A stretch of 20,417 nt of DNA, from contig NZ_GG700733.1 of the NCBI RefSeq assembly GCF_000160835.1, forward strand, positions 310,446-330,862, in the 5' to 3' direction. Source of the stretch: Limosilactobacillus antri DSM 16041. Its GTDB lineage: Bacteria > Bacillota > Bacilli > Lactobacillales > Lactobacillaceae. The translations under genes and the position numbers were made by a program. Positions 6,907 through 13,628 of the stretch are shown piece by piece (the stretch's first letter is position 1; each line of letters opens with the position of its first letter). The notes beneath the pieces are model-generated. The model ran no database searches. It saw only the letters and a program-made list of their open reading frames with translations, and was not told the DNA's origin.

Positions 6907-7770
6907 GTGAGCAGTGTTGTGTTGAATAACCTAACGTTTGAAGCCAAGTCAGGAGCCGAACTGGAGGAAGTATCGCTGGGCCTGATGGCACCCCAGATGG
7001 TGGCCCTGTGCAGCAATAGTGAGGCACCGGTACAGGCCTTAGAGCAGCTGCTGATGAATCAGGGAAAGGTGATTGAAGGGTCCGTACAAATTAACGGCGG
7101 TGACTTGGGGCAGCTGAGGCACCATCCCGAACAAGCGGTGGCTTCGTTTTCCCGTTTGGCGCTGAAGGGCAAAACGGTGGAGCGCGCGATTCACCACGCC
7201 AGCCGGCACCTAAAAGATGCTTTGACCGTCGAACAAACGCTCCCGATGCTTGCACCGTTAGGAATCAAGCATGACGATAAGGTGGCCGGGCTCACGGCTG
7301 CCCAGCAGGTCGAACTACGGATAGTTATTCTGCTGGCCCTCCGGCGGTCGGTCGTCTTCCTTGGCGATGCACTAGACCAGTTGACAGCGGCAGCCCGGCA
7401 GACGATTGGCAACCTGGTGGCGGACTATGCTCATAAGACCAACTCTGTGGTGCTGTTTTCCAGCAGCGACGTTTCAACTATGATGCGGTTTGCCAAGACG
7501 ATTTACTACTTTAGCGGCAGCCGGCTGACGTCTGCTCGTGATATTACCGCTAACGATGGTGTCGATTGTACCGTGACCGTGACGGGAACGGGCCTGCCGA
7601 TTGACGTGGCAATGAAGATGGGGGCCCATATGCTCGGCGAGGCGGCCAACCAGACCCGGTTCTTGTATACCGGAAATATTCAAGCCCTCCTGCCGCTGCT
7701 GGAGCAGAGTACCATTACTGATGTTCGGATTGAGGACGCGACGGTAGACGATGAATTAATGGCTTATTAG
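6907..7770 (+). CDS. ABC-ATPase-like protein lacking catalytic motifs (pseudo-ATPase)
   Basis: A 287-aa soluble protein laid out like an ABC-2-type nucleotide-binding domain, with every catalytic motif degraded. The Walker A position reads CSNSEAPVQAL (35-45) instead of GxxGxGKS/T. It is followed by the usual GSVQINGGDL (58-67) strand. The signature position reads LTAAQQ (129-134) instead of LSGGQ. The Walker B strand is VVFLGDALDQL (149-159), with G153 in place of the usual Asp and D154 in place of the usual Glu. The switch histidine region is SSSD (185-188). The C-terminal 80 residues, ending TDVRIEDATVDDELM, resemble the regulatory tail of ABC-2 ATPases. ATP hydrolysis is therefore unlikely. 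No permease is adjacent. It is first in a three-gene operon. The start is GTG 6907 behind GGGGGA; ATG 6892 lacks a ribosome binding site. Function unknown; fold inference is by motif position only. Confidence 0.72.
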   Translation: MSSVVLNNLTFEAKSGAELEEVSLGLMAPQMVALCSNSEAPVQALEQLLMNQGKVIEGSVQINGGDLGQLRHHPEQAVASFSRLALKGKTVERAIHHASRHLKDALTVEQTLPMLAPLGIKHDDKVAGLTAAQQVELRIVILLALRRSVVFLGDALDQLTAAARQTIGNLVADYAHKTNSVVLFSSSDVSTMMRFAKTIYYFSGSRLTSARDITANDGVDCTVTVTGTGLPIDVAMKMGAHMLGEAANQTRFLYTGNIQALLPLLEQSTITDVRIEDATVDDELMAY

Positions 7771-7785
7771 CAGAGGAGTGGTCAA

Positions 7786-8322
7786 ATGGGGCGAACGATA
7801 ATTGTTAGTCGCCGGCATGATCGGCTGGGCCAGCTGATTATGAAAAAAATGTACGATGCGGTGGCGGTAAGCGGCCCCAAGCTGAATTTTCAGCAGGGTG
7901 ACCAGTTATGCTGGCTGCCGGAGGTGAGCGAGCCTGTAGACGAGGAGGTCCAAGCGCTGGTGGCGCAGATCGACCAGGCGGTGTTTACTCCCCAAAAGAT
8001 TGTCATGCTGTCAATGGCAGGAACGGCTGATGATGCCAGCCTGGGGCAGCTCCAGCGGTGGTACGGCAAGGGCGCTCAGGAATACCTGTGGGCCCACCAG
8101 TACGCAATCAAGATGATTGATGAACTAGAGTTGCCATACACGGTGATCCGGGCCCTGCCGCTGACCACGACGAGCCGGCCAGCAGTAATCACTTCAGAGG
8201 GGCAGGCGGTCACCGGCCAGGGGGTCAGTGAGGAAACCCTGGTGGGCGTGATTGAGCAGGCCCTCTTGACGGACCGCTACCGTAACCAGTCGATTGGGGT
8301 TTCCGCAAAGGAGGAAGACTAA
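7786..8322 (+). CDS. NAD(P)-binding-like (SDR_a5/NmrA-type) Rossmann protein with degenerate cofactor loop
   Basis: 178 aa. The order of elements matches short atypical SDR (NAD(P)H-binding, NmrA-like) proteins: a first strand IIVSRR (5-10), a central strand KIVMLSMAG (71-79), the helix plus strand of YAIKMIDELELPYTVIRALPLT (106-127), and a C-terminal helix (149-161) before TDRYRNQSIGVS (162-173). The cofactor loop expected as GxxGxxG reads RRHDRLG (9-15), so only the last glycine remains and NAD(P) binding is doubtful. ATG 7786 follows AGAGGAG by 7 bases. The stop codon is one base before the next start, which indicates translational coupling with the DUF1836 gene. Function unknown; a protein-protein or ligand-sensing role is possible but not shown. 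Confidence 0.7.
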   Translation: MGRTIIVSRRHDRLGQLIMKKMYDAVAVSGPKLNFQQGDQLCWLPEVSEPVDEEVQALVAQIDQAVFTPQKIVMLSMAGTADDASLGQLQRWYGKGAQEYLWAHQYAIKMIDELELPYTVIRALPLTTTSRPAVITSEGQAVTGQGVSEETLVGVIEQALLTDRYRNQSIGVSAKEED

Positions 8323-8323
8323 G

Positions 8324-8839
8324 ATGATCCAACAAAGTTACCAAGATTGGGCGGGGAAACTTGCCCAGACGCAGTTTCCCCGTTGGAAGGAATTACCAAC
8401 GCTGGGCCTCTACATTGACCAAGTCGTAACGATTGTGAACGATCAGCTGCTGGCAATTGGTGTTGAGCCGCTGACCAAGTCAATGGTGAATAACTACGTC
8501 AAGAAAAAGGTGATTCAAGCGCCGGTTAAGAAAAAGTACGCGGTTAACCAGCTGGTTGACCTTCTACTGATCGGTCTGTTTAAGACGAGTTTTTCGATTG
8601 AAGAGATTCGGGCGGGAATTGCGGAAGTCACCGTTGCCGCCTATCCCCAGAAGGCCTATGACCAGTTTGTTGAGCTCCTCAACGCTAGATTGGCGGGGCG
8701 GGCCTTGCAGCCGTTAGTGGACTACCAGCCCAGCCAGCAGCTGGAGCTCTATGCGATCGATGCTGTGCTGACGCAGCTGAAGGCCACCCACCTTCTGCGG
8801 GAGCTGCATCGGCAGCGATCCGCTGCGCAGGTGAAATAA
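8324..8839 (+). CDS. DUF1836 family protein (MerR-like HTH)
   Basis: 171 aa. The region FPRWKELPTLGLYIDQVVTI (18-37), followed by LTKSMVNNYVKKKVI (50-64) and PVKKKY (67-72), matches the pattern of DUF1836 proteins. These are small Firmicutes proteins predicted to carry a MerR-like helix-turn-helix in which the SMVNNYVK helix would be the recognition helix. A helical second half (80-165) follows and may mediate dimerisation. ATG 8324 is preceded by a perfect AAAGGAGG at 9 bases, placed inside the end of the upstream gene. A longer in-frame start at 8294 has no support. It is the last gene of the operon and is followed by a strong terminator. It may be a transcription factor whose activity is set by the two preceding pseudo-nucleotide-binding proteins; that link is inference. 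Confidence 0.82.
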   Translation: MIQQSYQDWAGKLAQTQFPRWKELPTLGLYIDQVVTIVNDQLLAIGVEPLTKSMVNNYVKKKVIQAPVKKKYAVNQLVDLLLIGLFKTSFSIEEIRAGIAEVTVAAYPQKAYDQFVELLNARLAGRALQPLVDYQPSQQLELYAIDAVLTQLKATHLLRELHRQRSAAQVK

Positions 8840-8844
8840 ATTAA

Positions 8845-8903
8845 AAATGACTCCCAGAAATGTGGGCTTTTGACCACATTTCTGGGAGTCATTTATTTTT
8901 TCT
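8845..8903. terminator. Bidirectional terminator, 21-bp stem
   Basis: A perfect 21-bp stem (8845-8865 with 8874-8894), 8-base loop, T-rich tail on plus (8892-8901) and a T-run on minus (complement of 8841-8847). It ends the DUF1836 operon and the convergent AI-2E-family transcript. Confidence 0.93.
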
Positions 8904-8923
8904 TCCGGCTGGTGGCGGGTTTA

Positions 8924-10045
8924 TCAGCCTTCCTGCCCAATTTGCGCGTTGGCTTCACGCTTGCCGACGTCGGTAGCAACGATTTGGTAGAGGGCGGCAA
9001 AGAGGGGCACCGTCAGCATCATGCCGAGAATTCCGGAAATGCTGCCACCGACGATTACCGCGGCAAAGACCCAGACGCTTGGCAGGCCAATGCTCTTGCC
9101 GACCACCAGCGGGTAGGTGATTCGGTTGTCCAGCTGCTGCAAAACAATGATGAAGACGAGGAAAATGCCCGCCTTTAGTGGTGAAACGGCAAAAATCAAC
9201 ACAACCCCAATGCTAGCGCCCAGAATGGCCCCAATAATCGGGATGAGGGCGCCAATTGCGGTTACGACCCCAATCATTGTTGCGTAGGGCATCCGCAAAA
9301 TGGTCATTCCGATAAAGCAGGTGATTCCCAAAATCGCGGCATCCTTGCACTGTCCGCCGATATAGTTGCTGTAACAGTTGTCAAAGGTTCTGACGACGTA
9401 CATTAGGGGCCGCTTGATTTTGCCCAGGTAGGCATCAATCAGGCGGGTACACTGGTGGGCTAACATTTCCTTGTAAATCAGCAGGTAGATGGAAAAGAAG
9501 AAGGCTACGACCGAGGTGGTGGCGACGGAGACGACCGACGAGGCGGTGGACATCAGGGCCTTGAAGGTGCCGCCAAAGCCGTAGGACAGAATCTTTTCGG
9601 CCTTGGCCCAGCTCAGGTGACGGATGTCAAAGCGGCGAAAGATGTCCTGGAGGTTGCTATTGTGCTCGAAAGCCGTGATGAACCTGGTAATTACCCTGCT
9701 GTGGTTGTTGATTAAAAGCTGGACGCAGCTGATTAACTCGGGGATGACCAAGCGGATGACGATTGCCAAAATTAAGAAAATCGACAGGTAGGAGAGGACA
9801 ATTCCCCATAGGCGCTGGAACTTTCGGGCGCGGGGCCCCTTAAACAGTTGCTGGTAAAGCTGTTCGTACTTGCGCAACAGCAGGTTGACAATGTAGGCGA
9901 TAATTGCGCCGATAAGGAGGGGCGTTACGGCGGCAAAAATCGTCGCGCACCATTTCGCAAAGTGGGGCCAGAACACGATGGCCAGGTAGAGGGCAAAGAG
10001 GGCCAGTGCCAAGGAGATGTGCTGGCGGTTGACGTATTTTTTCAT
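8924..10045 (-). CDS. AI-2E family (PerM/UPF0118-type) transporter
   Basis: A 373-aa polytopic membrane protein. Two N-terminal membrane segments (about 10-58) are followed by a third (about 80-105), a large soluble loop (about 105-160), and a C-terminal block of membrane segments. Family-typical stretches are ATMIGVVTAIGALIPIIGAI (the IP..G motif) and YPLVVGKSIGLPSVWVFAAV, followed by a glycine-rich GGSISGILGMMLTVPLFA. Members include autoinducer-2 exporter TqsA, Na+/H+ antiporters and permeases of unknown substrate, so the substrate is open. ATG 10043-10045 follows AGGAGG by 7 bases and overlaps the TAA stop of the upstream isomerase-like gene by one base (TAATG). The two are co-transcribed and translationally coupled. 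It ends before the shared terminator at 8845-8894. Confidence 0.88.
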   Translation of the reverse strand: MKKYVNRQHISLALALFALYLAIVFWPHFAKWCATIFAAVTPLLIGAIIAYIVNLLLRKYEQLYQQLFKGPRARKFQRLWGIVLSYLSIFLILAIVIRLVIPELISCVQLLINNHSRVITRFITAFEHNSNLQDIFRRFDIRHLSWAKAEKILSYGFGGTFKALMSTASSVVSVATTSVVAFFFSIYLLIYKEMLAHQCTRLIDAYLGKIKRPLMYVVRTFDNCYSNYIGGQCKDAAILGITCFIGMTILRMPYATMIGVVTAIGALIPIIGAILGASIGVVLIFAVSPLKAGIFLVFIIVLQQLDNRITYPLVVGKSIGLPSVWVFAAVIVGGSISGILGMMLTVPLFAALYQIVATDVGKREANAQIGQEG

Positions 10046-10887
10046 TAACGGGCCTCCTGGTGAGTTAGCTGGTCGGCGAGCCGACTGAGGTAAGTGTGGC
10101 TGGCCAGCTGTTCTTGACAGTCGGCTTGGTCATGCAGGTTGATCTCATAAATACTGCTTGCGTGGGGATTCAAACGGGGCAGGACCCCAGCCCAGTCGAT
10201 CTTACCGGTCCCTAACGTTAGACTGTCGTGCGTCTGCCCCAGCGAATCAACGAGGTGGTAGTGGACGACGGCGGGGGCCAGGTGACTGAGGGAGGCCTGC
10301 AAGCCCTGGTTGTCCCCGTGCAGTTCGATGAAGCAGTGGGAGGTGTCAAACGCCAGCCGGTAATGGTGGGCGAGAATTTCCGCTTCCTGGTCAGGGTCAC
10401 CGTATGCGAAGACCGGGGCGATGGAATTTTCAAACATGATGTGGTCGCCACCGGCCCGTACAAAGCGGTCCAGCCGCCGGTAAACGGCGTCCCGAGCTGC
10501 CTGGACGGAAGGATACAGGGCCACCATGTGTTCAACCGTGGGGCCAGAATAGCCGCCGTGGACCAGGACCTGGACGTTCAAGTCGTCTGCCAGGCGGATA
10601 AGCTGCCCAGTGGTTTCTTCAATGAAGCGGTATAACTCTGGATAATCTTTTTCGGGAGCAACGACGTCGGAATGGTACTTGCCAAAGGCCATCGGGTGGT
10701 GGAGGACGATCTGGCGGACACCCCGTGATTGGACGTACTGAATCGCGTCGGAGAGGTGCTGGTAGCCTGCCGGAGTAAAGTCACTTGCGGCGGTGAAAAA
10801 TTCGTAAACTTGCGGGTGGTGGCGCAGGCGGTCGTCGATTTGTTTGCGACTGCTGCTGCCCTTTAAGCCGAGCTGGGGATGAAACAT
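10045..10887 (-). CDS. Sugar phosphate isomerase/epimerase-like TIM-barrel protein
   Basis: 280 aa of the xylose-isomerase-like TIM-barrel/AP endonuclease 2 superfamily. Strand-end motifs run in order: QIVLHHP (59-65), VLVHGGYSG (107-115), IMFENS (150-155, E153), LAFDTSH (178-184, D181 and H184), VVHYHLVDS (207-215), GTGKIDWAGVL (226-236) and IYEINL (246-251, E248). The Glu/Asp/His/Glu set is the usual divalent-metal site, so it is likely catalytically competent. The GTGKIDW motif is typical of sugar isomerases/epimerases. The substrate cannot be told. The start ATG 10885-10887 is chosen because AAAGGAG sits 8 bases upstream; an upstream in-frame ATG at 10914 overlaps the promoter and lacks a ribosome binding site. 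It is coupled to the downstream AI-2E-family gene. Confidence 0.85.
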   Translation of the reverse strand: MFHPQLGLKGSSSRKQIDDRLRHHPQVYEFFTAASDFTPAGYQHLSDAIQYVQSRGVRQIVLHHPMAFGKYHSDVVAPEKDYPELYRFIEETTGQLIRLADDLNVQVLVHGGYSGPTVEHMVALYPSVQAARDAVYRRLDRFVRAGGDHIMFENSIAPVFAYGDPDQEAEILAHHYRLAFDTSHCFIELHGDNQGLQASLSHLAPAVVHYHLVDSLGQTHDSLTLGTGKIDWAGVLPRLNPHASSIYEINLHDQADCQEQLASHTYLSRLADQLTHQEAR

Positions 10888-10909
10888 TGTCAAGACTCCT
10901 TTCGGTCCT

Positions 10910-10915
10910 ATCATA
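10910..10915 (-). promoter_or_regulatory. Candidate -10 of the isomerase/AI-2E operon
   Basis: TATGAT on the minus strand (complement of 10910-10915), with TTATCA 18 bp upstream. It lies 22 bases before the ATG. It is modest but the only candidate seen in the short divergent region. Confidence 0.4.
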
Positions 10916-10953
10916 GCAGATTTTAACTAGGGTGATAAAAAGCAGCTAAGCTT

Positions 10954-10962
10954 TGTTATAAT
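10954..10962 (+). promoter_or_regulatory. aspD extended -10 promoter
   Basis: TGTTATAAT (10954-10962), a perfect extended -10 element 50 bases upstream of the aspD start. The -35 region is weak. Confidence 0.65.
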
Positions 10963-11012
10963 GAAGGCGTTTAGAGATGGGGATTGTAGTTTGTGATCGG
11001 AGGGACAAAACG

Positions 11013-12641
11013 ATGACGGCAGATATGAATATTTTTGAACAAGTTGATGACTCGAAGGTGAGCAGTTTAGACCAGCTGTCCAACTTTGAAGTGGCGGCGA
11101 TCTTTAATAAGTATGCCCAGCATAACCTGCGGGGCAATGAGGTGGTCAACGGCGGCCGGGGGAACCCGAACTGGATTGCCACCACGGCCCGGTTGGCGTA
11201 CTCGCGCTTGCTAGAGTTTGGGGTGACGGAAGCGGAACGGACTTACTTTGACCCGCGGGGGATGGCCGGTGACGTTCAAAAGGCTGGCATTTACCAGCGG
11301 CTGATGATTGCCCTCAAAGAATCACGGCGGGACATCTTTTTACGGACGGCGATTGACGCGGCCGTTAGCCAGCTGGCGATTAAGGATAAGGATGCCTTTG
11401 TCTATGAACTGGTTGATGGGGCCCTAAGCGACCACTACCCTTACCCGCCTCGTTGCTTAACTTACACCGAGCAGGTTTTGCAGCAATACCTGCAGAAGGT
11501 TTGCTTCAAGGATGTTCAGCTGGCGGCGGATGTTGATGTTTTCCCGACCGAGGGCGGCACGGCGGCGATGGTTTACATTTTCCAGGAGCTGCACTATGCC
11601 CACATTCTGTATCCCGGGGACACGGTGGTGGTTAATTCGTCAATCTTTACTCCGTACTTGCAGATTCCCGAGCTCAGTGAATACAACCTGCGGATCAAGA
11701 CGGTCACGACCAAGCGGGAGGATAACTGGCAGATGACCGATGAACAATTTGAAGAATTGAAGGATCCGCGGGTCAAGGCCTTCTTTGCGGTGAACCCGAC
11801 TAACCCGACCGCCCGGGCGTTTACACCGGAACGGTTGGCGAAGTTCAAAGAAGTTGTCAAGGCCAATCCCGACCTGGTAATCATTACGGATGACGTGTAC
11901 GGAACCTTTTCCCCAAGCTATCAATCGATCTTTGCGGTGGCACCGCACAACACAATCCTGGTGTACTCGTTCTCGAAGCTGTACGGCGCGACTGGCCAGC
12001 GGCTTGGGGTGGTTTGTATGCATCACCAGAACGTCTGCGACCGAATCATCCAAGAAAATTTACAGAACCGGCGGCTGAAGGAGCTGGACGAGCGGCGCTA
12101 CTCAATTGTGGTCCCGAACCCCCACAAGATGAAATTTATTGACCGGATGGTAGCTGATAGCCGGGCGATTGGCCTTTACCATACCGCGGGGCTCTCCTCG
12201 GCCCAGCAGGTAATGATGGATATGTTTGCCCTCTCCAACCTCAAGGACGCGGGCCTGAGTCCGTACGTTAAGCTATCGCGGGAAGTCGTGGCGGACCGTT
12301 ACCACGAATTTTGGCACGGCCTGGGAATCCTGCCGGATGAAACGCCGGAAAATACCCGTTATTACACCCTAGTTGATATTTTTGATTTAATGCGCCAACG
12401 GCATGGCAAGGAGTTCTGCCAGTATTTCAAAGATAATTATAACTACCTTGACTTTACCTACCGCTTGGCAACCGAATTTGGTGCTGTTGTGATGGATGCG
12501 ACCGCCTTTGGGGCAGAGAAGGGCAACGTCCGGGTATCATTAGCCAACCTGAAGAAGGCGGACTACCGGAAGCTCGCCCAGGCGATCCTTGACTTGGTAG
12601 ATGAATACTACCAGGTATTTAAAAAGAAAAGTAAGAAGTGA
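11013..12641 (+). CDS. aspD: Aspartate 4-decarboxylase / aspartate aminotransferase (bifunctional, PLP)
   Basis: A cytosolic PLP enzyme converting L-aspartate to L-alanine and CO2, consuming a proton; the family also has transaminase activity. The 542-aa length is much longer than simple aminotransferases and fits the aspartate beta-decarboxylase group. Seen: NGGRGNPNW (46-54) near the N-terminus, TEGGTAAM (179-186) in the PLP phosphate region, NPTNPTAR (261-268), TDDVYG (292-297, with D293 and Y296), the Schiff-base lysine in YSFSKLYG (K322), and a C-terminal GNVRVSLAN carrying the substrate-carboxylate arginine. ATG 11013 follows GGAGGG by 8 bases. The stop TGA (12639-12641) overlaps the ATG of the next gene. 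In some lactic acid bacteria AspD works with the Asp/Ala antiporter AspT; the neighbour here does not look like AspT. Identification is confident. Confidence 0.95.
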   Translation: MTADMNIFEQVDDSKVSSLDQLSNFEVAAIFNKYAQHNLRGNEVVNGGRGNPNWIATTARLAYSRLLEFGVTEAERTYFDPRGMAGDVQKAGIYQRLMIALKESRRDIFLRTAIDAAVSQLAIKDKDAFVYELVDGALSDHYPYPPRCLTYTEQVLQQYLQKVCFKDVQLAADVDVFPTEGGTAAMVYIFQELHYAHILYPGDTVVVNSSIFTPYLQIPELSEYNLRIKTVTTKREDNWQMTDEQFEELKDPRVKAFFAVNPTNPTARAFTPERLAKFKEVVKANPDLVIITDDVYGTFSPSYQSIFAVAPHNTILVYSFSKLYGATGQRLGVVCMHHQNVCDRIIQENLQNRRLKELDERRYSIVVPNPHKMKFIDRMVADSRAIGLYHTAGLSSAQQVMMDMFALSNLKDAGLSPYVKLSREVVADRYHEFWHGLGILPDETPENTRYYTLVDIFDLMRQRHGKEFCQYFKDNYNYLDFTYRLATEFGAVVMDATAFGAEKGNVRVSLANLKKADYRKLAQAILDLVDEYYQVFKKKSKK

Positions 12642-13552
12642 TGGGCTGCTTGAAAAAGAGAACTGCGAAACGGCCGTTGATCTTAGCGCCGCAGCTACCA
12701 CTAGCTTGGACAGTCTGCTGGCTAGTGATGGCTACCGTGGGCCGGGCACTGGGGCGGCCCCTGGCAACCGGGAGCGACGTCCAGGAATCCGTCCTGCTGC
12801 TTTCGGCAGCCGTGATGGTTGCGAATATCTATAACTTAGTGATTTTATACCAGCGGCCGGATGAAAACCACCGGCAGGTTGACTGGCTGGTGATTTCTTA
12901 TGCACTGGTCCTGATTTGTTCCACCGTGCTCGCCTGGGGGCAGCCCCGGCTAATCCTCCTGCCGCAGACGCTCGCCGGCTGGCCGCTGGTTTTCCTGCTG
13001 CTGAACGCCAGCCAGGCGGGACTGGGAATATATTTCTGGCAGAGTTGGCCGCGGCGGCAGTGTCACGGCGAGGAAAGCTGCTTGCCGCTGTGGCAGGTAC
13101 CGGTGGCCTTGGGAATCACGGCCCTGCTGCTGGCAGCCCTAATTCAGCCTGGCGGCGGCCGGCGGGTGGTGGTCCTCGCTAGCGGAGTCGGCCTGGTTTT
13201 CCTCCTCGTCTGCCAGTGGCGTAATCGGGACCGCTTATTTGCTATGGTTCCAGCACGGTTGAGCGCTGGCTACCAGGTACTGCTTGGCGGCCAGCTGGCG
13301 GCACTGTTATTTAGCCTCGTTTTAGGCGGAAGTACGCTGGTGCAGCGCTGGAATGGTGAACCGATGAACTTAATTGGCGCCTGTTTTGCCATTAGCGTTT
13401 TAGTGGTGGAACTGACTGCGGGCGGGTTAGCCGCAATGCAGCGTTATCAATTGCAGTACCAATATGGCCTTGCGCGAACCCACCGGTTACGCTACCGCTG
13501 TTTGGGCGCCCTCTTAGTGGCGGGACTGTTAATTGGCTACTGTTTAGCTTGA
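12641..13552 (+). CDS. Uncharacterised polytopic membrane protein coupled to aspD
   Basis: 303 aa, not recognised. About nine or ten hydrophobic segments can be drawn (roughly 14-37, 50-70, 82-100, 108-132, 150-168, 173-191, 208-233, 240-265 and 284-302), joined by short Arg-rich loops (PDENHRQVD near 73-81, SWPRRQCHGEESC near 134-146, QWRNRDR near 192-198). It has no soluble domain, no recognisable transporter signature, and is too short for the AspT antiporter (about 540 aa). The ATG at 12641 overlaps the aspD stop (TGATG); a GTG one codon earlier (12638) is an equally possible start. The ribosome binding site is weak (AAGAAG inside aspD), so expression probably depends on translation of aspD. 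A role in aspartate/alanine movement or in the membrane response to decarboxylation is conjecture. Confidence 0.75.
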   Translation: MGCLKKRTAKRPLILAPQLPLAWTVCWLVMATVGRALGRPLATGSDVQESVLLLSAAVMVANIYNLVILYQRPDENHRQVDWLVISYALVLICSTVLAWGQPRLILLPQTLAGWPLVFLLLNASQAGLGIYFWQSWPRRQCHGEESCLPLWQVPVALGITALLLAALIQPGGGRRVVVLASGVGLVFLLVCQWRNRDRLFAMVPARLSAGYQVLLGGQLAALLFSLVLGGSTLVQRWNGEPMNLIGACFAISVLVVELTAGGLAAMQRYQLQYQYGLARTHRLRYRCLGALLVAGLLIGYCLA

Positions 13553-13560
13553 GATTTAAG

Positions 13561-13612
13561 AATCCCCTGCGCGGATGATGTTTGTCGTCTACGCAGGGGA
13601 TTTGTTTATTCG
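13561..13612 (+). terminator. Terminator after the aspD operon
   Basis: Arms AATCCCCTGCG (13561-13571) and CGCAGGGGATT (13592-13602) are joined by an inner region that can pair further with some G-U pairs. The plus-strand tail is TTTGTTTATT. The minus side has only a weak T-tract, so it may serve pepD less well. Confidence 0.8.
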
Positions 13613-13628
13613 GGAATTGTGCCGTTAT

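Noticed and set aside
11594..12053. Minus-strand open frames inside aspD
   Set aside because: They arise from the GC-rich codon pattern of aspD and have no independent support.
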